Positions 32,713 to 37,355 of a stretch of 37,355 nt of DNA are shown in pieces. Origin of the DNA: an uncultured Actinomycetes bacterium (GTDB lineage: Bacteria; Actinomycetota; Actinomycetes; Nanopelagicales; Nanopelagicaceae). Positions within the stretch are counted from its first letter, which is position 1; each line of letters starts with the position of its first letter. Where the stretch lies: contig CAIMNT010000096.1 in the NCBI GenBank assembly GCA_903842855.1, positions 1 through 37,355 of the forward strand. Direction: 5' to 3'. Both the position numbers and the translations under genes were made by a program. Under the pieces are notes generated by a model. That model was not told the origin of the DNA. It did not search any database and was given only the letters and a program-made list of their open reading frames with translations.

Positions 32713-33443
32713 TGGCCAGAAAAGGAAAACCAAAAAGTATCCATGTGTTTTCTGCGGGAGCCCTCGGTTTCCTCGTTGCGCATGCCCTGATTGGAACCAA
32801 TCTACTTGCCATCCCAGCTGCTGGATTGGGGGCTCTCATCCCGTCAATTCTGATGAAGCGAAAAATGCAACGCCGACAAGAAGCTCTTGCCGGGCTCTGG
32901 CCAGAGATCCTCGATCACATGATCTCAGGTCTACGTTCGGGACTCTCTATTGCCGAAACTATCTCTGGTTTATCTACGCGTGGACCTGAAATTTCCAGGC
33001 CGATCTTTGGAGAGTGCAAAAAGATGCTGCTCTCAGGTGTCGAGATCTCGAAAATATTTGTATTTATCAAAAGAGAATTTAGTGATCCAGTGGCCGATCA
33101 AGTCTGTGAGGTGCTGGATTTTGCGCGAGGGACAGGGAGCCGCGATACCGCAATAACGCTAAGGAAGTTGGGGGACTTTATCCGGAGCGATATTGCGGTT
33201 CGTGGTGAGATTTACGCAAAGTTGGGTTGGATCAAGAATTCTGCAGTAGTAGCAGCTGCCGCTCCTTGGATTCTTCTCGTCATACTTTCAACGCAACCGA
33301 CTACCTTGCAGGCCTTCTCCACTTTAAGCGGCCATCTCATTCTGCTCTTTGGCGTTCTGCTAAGCCTTCTGGCTTATCTCTGGATGTCACGTGTGGGGCG
33401 AGTACAAGAAGTTCCGAGAATATTTAGCGGTGAGCTCGCATGA
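32709..33443 (+). CDS. tadB: Tad pilus platform protein TadB (T2SSF)
   Basis: 244 aa inner-membrane platform protein. Two adjacent hydrophobic segments lie near the N-terminus (AGALGFLVAHALIGTNLLAIPAAG). The cytoplasmic type II secretion F domain follows at about residues 65-165 (WPEILDHMISGLRSGLSIAETISGL), then two C-terminal membrane segments (AVVAAAAPWILLVIL; LILLFGVLLSLLAYL). It should contact TadA and TadC. The ATG overlaps the tadA stop by 4 nt; a second ATG lies one codon later. Shorter than the proteobacterial form. Confidence 0.85.
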   Translation: MMARKGKPKSIHVFSAGALGFLVAHALIGTNLLAIPAAGLGALIPSILMKRKMQRRQEALAGLWPEILDHMISGLRSGLSIAETISGLSTRGPEISRPIFGECKKMLLSGVEISKIFVFIKREFSDPVADQVCEVLDFARGTGSRDTAITLRKLGDFIRSDIAVRGEIYAKLGWIKNSAVVAAAAPWILLVILSTQPTTLQAFSTLSGHLILLFGVLLSLLAYLWMSRVGRVQEVPRIFSGELA

Positions 33444-34027
33444 GATTTCTTATTGCCCTAATGGCCGTTGCTCCGATACTAGGTGTGGCACTTTCTGTCT
33501 TGTGGTCCGAATTCCGCAGCGAACTAATTACGGGCTATAACAGCGCAACTTATAAGGTCGAGAGTAAGAAATCTCGCAAGAAAATCGAATCCGAATTTCC
33601 ACTTGTGGTTGAGTTGTTCGCTATTTTATTGGCCGGCAATCAGAGCCCTGCGACCGCTCTTGATCACATTAGTCGTCGCGCAGAGGGAGAGTTTGCTCTC
33701 TTGCTCCGAGAGTGCGTTTCAGAAATTCACTCTGGTGCAAATTTCTCGCAAGCGCTTGACCTGCTAAATACTCGAATCCAATCTCCCATGGTTCGTCGAT
33801 TCTGCGATTCCTTGATGATCGCTATAGAGCGCGGATCGCCACTTGTCGACGTAGTAAATAGACAGGTCGAGGAAGTTCGCAGTGAAGAGCGATCCCGACT
33901 CCTCGTCACGGCTGGCAAGGCTGAGATCGCGCTCATGATCCCTGTTGTCTTCCTCATCCTTCCTGTCTCAGTTCTCTTCGCACTCTGGCCGTCTTACTTC
34001 GCTCTTGGCCACAGCGTTGGATTCTGA
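33440..34027 (+). CDS. tadC: Tad pilus platform protein TadC (T2SSF)
   Basis: 195 aa, second platform protein. An N-terminal hydrophobic segment (LIALMAVAPILGVALSVLW) is followed by a T2SSF domain (FPLVVELFAILLAGNQSPATALDHI, then PMVRRFCDSLMIAIERGSPL). A C-terminal membrane hairpin follows (IALMIPVVFLILPVSVLFALW). Much shorter than the usual TadC of about 300 aa because the N-terminal membrane part is reduced. Its ATG overlaps the tadB stop. The 14-bp tandem repeat begins directly after its TGA. Confidence 0.83.
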   Translation: MRFLIALMAVAPILGVALSVLWSEFRSELITGYNSATYKVESKKSRKKIESEFPLVVELFAILLAGNQSPATALDHISRRAEGEFALLLRECVSEIHSGANFSQALDLLNTRIQSPMVRRFCDSLMIAIERGSPLVDVVNRQVEEVRSEERSRLLVTAGKAEIALMIPVVFLILPVSVLFALWPSYFALGHSVGF

Positions 34028-34195
34028 GCACTACTGAACAAGCACTACTGAACAAGCACTACTGAACAAGCACTACTGAACAAGCACTACTGAACAAGCA
34101 CTACTCAACAAGCACTACTCAACAAGCACTACTCAACAAGCACTACTCAACAAGCACTACTCAACAAGCACTACTCAACAAGCACTACTGAATAC
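34028..34195 (+). repeat. 14-bp tandem repeat (minisatellite) between tadC and flp
   Basis: Twelve units begin at 34028 and every 14 bp up to 34182. Units 1-5 are GCACTACTGAACAA and units 6-11 are GCACTACTCAACAA. Unit 12 keeps GCACTACTGAA and then diverges. The units are otherwise identical, with no spacers. 14 is not a multiple of 3, so it is not coding; on the + strand the G form carries TGA stops. It starts at the base after the tadC stop and ends 34 bp before the pilin ATG. Confidence 0.98.
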
Positions 34196-34229
34196 CGCCT
34201 CTATCGACAGCTTTCGGCAAGGAGAGAAA

Positions 34230-34454
34230 ATGATGAATATGGGAAGTCGCCTAATAAATGAACTCAGAGAGAAAGTACTGAAAAGTTCAGTGCAAGTTTT
34301 CCGAGCGCTGAGTGAGGAGCGAGGCGATGTGCCGGGCTGGGTCTTGGTGGTTCTAATGACCACCGGCCTTGTGACAGGAATCTGGACATTAGCCGCGCCA
34401 CGTATTGATGCGATTCTGCGTAATTCACTCGACTCGATGAGTGGCATTCGGTGA
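34230..34454 (+). CDS. flp: Flp/Tad-type pilin candidate
   Basis: 74 aa. A basic/polar leader ends at EERG, followed by DVPGWVLVVLMTTGLVTGIWTLA, a long hydrophobic segment, and a short C-terminal tail (PRIDAILRNSLDSMSGIR). Cleavage after Gly32 by a TadV-type prepilin peptidase would leave a mature pilin of 42 residues. Position, size and shape fit the main pilin of an actinobacterial Tad system, but Glu at +5 is missing. It is the only gene of the operon with its own strong Shine-Dalgarno (AAGGAGA at 34219-34225) and an upstream gap, consistent with higher synthesis of the structural subunit. The stop overlaps the next start. Confidence 0.75.
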   Translation: MMNMGSRLINELREKVLKSSVQVFRALSEERGDVPGWVLVVLMTTGLVTGIWTLAAPRIDAILRNSLDSMSGIR

Positions 34455-34831
34455 GCCCTGCGAAATTCAGGTTTCGCGCCTACCTGAAGAGAAATTTGGG
34501 ACGAGTGATCTCCGTGATAGGAGAGGAGCGTGGAAATGTGGAGAGCGCTTTGACTCTAATTCCCTTGATGCTGCTCTTTCTGAGCGTGCTACAGGTGTGT
34601 ATCTCGGTGTACAGCAGAGACACTTATAGCCAAATTACACAAGGCGCAGTTGCCTTTGCGGCAATGGGCGATGGAGTATCTCAACCATGGAGCTCAAATC
34701 CGATTGCACTTCCTTTGCCTGGCGGAGGATCGGTATTGGTTGGAGAGCGCAAAGAGAAAGTTCCGGCCATTACTCCGCTATTGCCTGTAGGGGATTTATT
34801 TTACACAACGGGAGTAGCGGTTCAAGAGTGA
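34451..34831 (+). CDS. TadE-like minor pilin/pseudopilin
   Basis: 126 aa, starting at GTG that overlaps the flp stop by 4 nt. A basic leader ends in GEERG, then NVESALTLIPLMLLFLSVLQVCIS, a TadE-type hydrophobic segment with Glu at +3 after the likely cleavage Gly28. The mature extracytoplasmic part is about 75 residues, with a Pro/Gly-rich middle (LPLPGGGSVLVGERKEK). TadE-like proteins are minor components needed for Tad pilus assembly. Name rests on the N-terminal pattern and on context. Confidence 0.72.
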   Translation: MSPAKFRFRAYLKRNLGRVISVIGEERGNVESALTLIPLMLLFLSVLQVCISVYSRDTYSQITQGAVAFAAMGDGVSQPWSSNPIALPLPGGGSVLVGERKEKVPAITPLLPVGDLFYTTGVAVQE

Positions 34832-35325
34832 GATTGTGCCGAAGTTCAAAATCTCCCCTCACTCGAGGTCGGATGGGTCATCTCCGCAATAGCTTAATTA
34901 GTGATCAAGAAGGAAGCGCCGTGATTGAATTTGTGGTCTTGGCACTCCCACTACTTTTACCCCTCACCGTTTATCTCAATGAAGTCCACCAAAATTCCAT
35001 TATTAACTCCGACCTCCATAATTTAGCTCGTCAAAGTGCCCGTGCATTTGTCACAAGTGGCGATGAAAGTTTTGAAGCAGCTCGTATGCAGACGTTACTC
35101 AATCTCTTTGAAAGTAAAATCCTGAAACCGGCAGGTATTACAGAGACCCCTGTACTCAATATTGAATGTTCTGCCGTTCCGTGTTTAACGCCGGATGCTC
35201 AAGTTAAGGTAACTGCAACCATTACCCACCTTCATAAAAATTTCTCGGGAATCTTCAGATTCATCTTCGCACCATCCCTAGAGTTTTCGGCGAGCGACAC
35301 TCAAATCGTGGACGCCTGGAGATGA
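34828..35325 (+). CDS. tadE: TadE-family pseudopilin
   Basis: 165 aa from GTG 34828, chosen because it repeats the 4-nt overlap found at most junctions of this operon; ATG 34873 (150 aa) is an alternative. The leader ends DQEG and the mature start is SAVIEFVVLALPLLLPL, with Glu at +5 and Phe at +6, the classic TadE prepilin signature. The C-terminal region is extracytoplasmic, with two cysteines (IECSAVPCLTPDA) that could form a disulfide. A conserved helix (LHNLARQSARAFVTSGD) follows the membrane segment, as in the family. Confidence 0.8.
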   Translation: MRLCRSSKSPLTRGRMGHLRNSLISDQEGSAVIEFVVLALPLLLPLTVYLNEVHQNSIINSDLHNLARQSARAFVTSGDESFEAARMQTLLNLFESKILKPAGITETPVLNIECSAVPCLTPDAQVKVTATITHLHKNFSGIFRFIFAPSLEFSASDTQIVDAWR

Positions 35326-35816
35326 TTCGATCGCAGGTGAGGCAATTGCTGCGTGACGAGACGGGCAGCCTTTCGATACTTGTCTTCGCTCTGTTTTTCG
35401 TTCTATTGATATCTTCACTCGGAGTCGTTGATATCTCCGATAATTTCCTCGCCAAACGTCAACTCATTGAAATAGGCGAGGTAGCCATATCTCAGGCTGC
35501 GCACCAAATCTCACTCTCACGCTACTACTCCGGAAATGTCTTAATGGATACATCTGGCGCAGATGGAGCTCAATTTAGAATTCCATTGGATTGCACTAAG
35601 TCCTTCGCAATATTTTCAGAAAAGATCTCTATTTCGCAGTTGAGGGGCGAACGGATAACGATCGACGATTGGAGCTGCGCTAACGATGAGGTGAATGCAA
35701 CTATCTCAGCCCGAATTCCGATTTTATTGAAATTACCGTTAGGCATTGGAACCGATGGAACAACCATCTCTTCTACCGTGGCCGCTACCTCGATTATTGG
35801 TGGGGTGCGACCCTGA
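35322..35816 (+). CDS. TadG-like pseudopilin
   Basis: 164 aa. The leader ends RDETG, followed by SLSILVFALFFVLLISSLGVVDIS. The hydrophobic segment and the later helix (LIEIGEVAISQAAHQISLS) match the N-terminal TadG/TadE-like domain; the large von Willebrand part of proteobacterial TadG is absent. Two cysteines (LDCTK, WSCAND) may pair outside. Last gene of the Tad operon; its ATG overlaps the previous stop by 4 nt. prfB follows after 45 bp. No prepilin peptidase (TadV) gene is in the window. Confidence 0.7.
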   Translation: MIRSQVRQLLRDETGSLSILVFALFFVLLISSLGVVDISDNFLAKRQLIEIGEVAISQAAHQISLSRYYSGNVLMDTSGADGAQFRIPLDCTKSFAIFSEKISISQLRGERITIDDWSCANDEVNATISARIPILLKLPLGIGTDGTTISSTVAATSIIGGVRP

Positions 35817-35849
35817 AATGTGCTTCAAATACCGCCCCAGAAAAACCAT

Positions 35850-35855
35850 TACTCT
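35850..35855 (+). promoter_or_regulatory. Putative -10 element of prfB (leaderless)
   Basis: TACTCT, 6 nt, ATG at 35862. Supports that start over the upstream GTG at 35820. No matching -35 is obvious. Confidence 0.4.
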
Positions 35856-35861
35856 TTGCCT

Positions 35862-36977
35862 ATGGCCGCGCGCGAGTACTTACAAGAGGTAAAGGCCCTG
35901 GACTCCACCTTGGTGAGTATTGAAAAGGTCCTTGATCTGCCTAAATTGCAGGCCGATGCCCTCTCTTTAGAGGCAGAGGCTAGCGCCCCGGATCTATGGA
36001 ATGACCCCGAGAAAGCGCAGGTAGTCACGAGCAAACTATCTCGAGTGCAATCAACCCTCAATCGAATTACGACAATTCGGCGTCGTTTAGAGGATGTTCC
36101 TCTTCTACTTGAACTCGCCGAAGAGGATAAAGATCAGAAAGCGTTGGCCGATGCGGGCCAAGAGCTCGACGATGTTACCCGCGCAATCGGTGAGCTTGAA
36201 GTACAGACTCTCCTGAGTGGGCAATACGATGAACGAGATGCCCTGATGACAATTCGCTCCGAGGCTGGAGGAGTGGAAGCCGCCGATTGGGCAGAGATGC
36301 TCAGTCGAATGTACTTCCGTTATTGCGAGCGAAACTCTTACAAGGTCGATGTACTTGAGACCTCGTATGCAGAAGAGGCCGGCATCAAATCCACCACCTT
36401 TAGAATCAGCGCTCCCTATGCATATGGCAAACTCTCGGTTGAGCAGGGCACCCATCGACTTGTTCGAATATCTCCCTTTGACTCCCAAAGTCGGCGCCAC
36501 ACCTCATTTGCTGGAGTAGAAGTCGTGCCTGTGGTTGAGCAATCCGATCACATCGATATTGATGAGAAAGAGATCAGAGTTGATGTATATCGCTCCTCTG
36601 GCCCTGGCGGGCAAGGAGTGAACACCACTGACTCCGCTGTTCGAATCACACACATTCCAACTGGAATTGTGGTCTCTTGCCAAAACGAGCGCTCCCAAAT
36701 CCAAAATAACGCGACCGCTATGGCTGTTCTGCAATCCAAGCTCTTAGAGCGACGTCGCCAAGAAGAGCGCGCCAGGATCGATGCTCTCAAAGGGGACAAC
36801 TCCGGATCATGGGGCAATCAGATGCGCTCGTATGTACTTGCTCCGTACCAGATGGTCAAAGACCTTCGCACAGATTACGAAGTGGGCAATCCAGCGGCAG
36901 TTTTGGACGGGGACCTCGAGGGATTTATTGAAGCCGGGATCCGCTGGAGAATGAGCGGTAATAAAGAGCAAGGCTAG
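35862..36977 (+). CDS. prfB: Peptide chain release factor 2
   Basis: Class I release factor reading UGA/UAA and triggering hydrolysis of peptidyl-tRNA. 371 aa from ATG 35862, about the length of the M. tuberculosis protein; a GTG at 35820 would add 14 unconserved residues. The stop-codon-recognising tripeptide SPF is at residues 204-206 (RISPFDSQSRR), and the catalytic GGQ at 249-251 in RSSGPGGQGVNTTDSAVR. The N-terminal helical domain comes first. The frame is continuous, so there is no programmed +1 frameshift of the E. coli kind. Followed by ftsE, as in other Actinobacteria. Confidence 0.96.
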   Translation: MAAREYLQEVKALDSTLVSIEKVLDLPKLQADALSLEAEASAPDLWNDPEKAQVVTSKLSRVQSTLNRITTIRRRLEDVPLLLELAEEDKDQKALADAGQELDDVTRAIGELEVQTLLSGQYDERDALMTIRSEAGGVEAADWAEMLSRMYFRYCERNSYKVDVLETSYAEEAGIKSTTFRISAPYAYGKLSVEQGTHRLVRISPFDSQSRRHTSFAGVEVVPVVEQSDHIDIDEKEIRVDVYRSSGPGGQGVNTTDSAVRITHIPTGIVVSCQNERSQIQNNATAMAVLQSKLLERRRQEERARIDALKGDNSGSWGNQMRSYVLAPYQMVKDLRTDYEVGNPAAVLDGDLEGFIEAGIRWRMSGNKEQG

Positions 36978-37168
36978 GGGGATCATGCTGGAGGCCATGA
37001 GGCTGGAAGCGATGGGGTTTTTTACTAATGAACCTCGCATCTTCCGAATTGCCCCCTTTATGTACTTTTTCACAGGCATTTGAAGCCCAATCTCCCCGAC
37101 TTCATTGCGCTCGCAAACTAAACTGTTGGAGTAACTTTGCCCCGTCGCCCACCCTCCAGGAGTCTTTA

Positions 37169-37355
37169 GTGATCAAATTTGAGAATGTCACCAAGATTTA
37201 TCCTAAACAGGAGCGAGCGGCGCTTGATCGAGTCGATTTAGAAATCACGAAGGGGGAGTTTGTCTTCCTCGTAGGGCTCTCCGGCTCGGGTAAGTCGACC
37301 TTCCTACGCTTAGTGCTTCGGGAGGAGCAGCCAACCAGCGGCAGCATCATCGTCG
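37169..37355 (+). CDS. ftsE: Cell division ATP-binding protein FtsE (partial, 5' part)
   Basis: Frame open from GTG 37169 to the window end, 62 residues. AGGAG lies 6 nt before the start. VIKFENVTKIYPKQERAALD is the usual ABC start, and Walker A reads GLSGSGKST at about residues 37-45, then FLRLVLREEQPTSG, matching FtsE. With FtsX it couples ATP use to peptidoglycan hydrolase control at the division site. The 191 bp between prfB and this gene show no clear terminator. Confidence 0.93.
   Translation, partial: MIKFENVTKIYPKQERAALDRVDLEITKGEFVFLVGLSGSGKSTFLRLVLREEQPTSGSIIV

Noticed and set aside
34028..34195. CRISPR array impression
   Set aside because: Units are adjacent 14-mers with no spacers and no cas genes nearby; it is a simple tandem repeat.
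36471..36480. CTTTGAC, resembling the E. coli prfB frameshift site
   Set aside because: It lies deep inside the gene, where it encodes the SPF motif; the frame is open from start to stop, and actinobacterial prfB has no programmed frameshift.

Overview
The window is a chromosomal segment of an actinobacterium (Actinomycetota). Three conserved actinobacterial neighbourhoods show this. The first is a protein mannosyltransferase gene divergent from rsmI, followed by metG-tatD-rsmA-ispE-glmU-prs-rplY-pth. The second is pdtaS convergent with whiB1, the same pairing as Rv3220c/Rv3219 of Mycobacterium tuberculosis. The third is prfB followed by ftsE. Base composition looks only moderate in GC, spacing is very tight and GTG/TTG starts are common. 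This would fit a small-genome, freshwater-type lineage (Nanopelagicales/acI-like), but that placement is inference.

Layout. 1-10322: housekeeping genes for protein O-mannosylation, rRNA methylation, Met-tRNA, isoprenoid, UDP-GlcNAc and PRPP synthesis, ribosomal protein bL25 and peptidyl-tRNA hydrolase, with tRNA-Gln between ispE and glmU. 10361-14189: a DUF6459-like gene, then cpaB-tadZ-pdtaS, i.e. two Tad pilus assembly genes followed closely by a sensor kinase. 14247-18984: whiB1, tRNA-Arg, msrA, a HhH-GPD DNA glycosylase, a TerC-type membrane protein, a trans-sulfuration enzyme and two small membrane proteins. 19090-27438: an envelope polysaccharide locus, with one glycosyltransferase on the + strand and, on the - strand, wzm-wzt-glycosyltransferase-wbpD-wbpE-wbpB-wbpA (ABC export plus a UDP-diacetamido-uronic-acid cassette). 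27551-30272: an exported, extremely lysine-rich repeat protein, a short ribosome hibernation factor and a glycosyltransferase-like protein. 30330-31588: two putative lipoproteins, one with an HNH nuclease-like motif. 31639-35816: the main Tad operon tadA-tadB-tadC-flp-tadE-tadE-tadG, with a striking 14-bp tandem repeat between tadC and the pilin gene. 35862-37355: prfB and the start of ftsE.

How the genes work together. The Tad machinery lies in two blocks about 19 kb apart: CpaB/TadZ at 11.0-12.7 kb, and the motor, platform and pilins at 31.6-35.8 kb. Between them lie mainly cell-surface genes (export, sugars, lipoproteins). The HNH-motif lipoprotein operon diverges from tadA, which suggests, without proving, a surface DNA-processing role linked to the pilus.

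The most pervasive signal is regulatory. At eleven gene starts a -10-like hexamer of form nAnnnT, mostly TAnnnT, sits exactly 6 nt before the start codon, as expected for leaderless mRNAs. This pattern also settles several ambiguous starts. I see no CRISPR array, insertion sequence or prophage.
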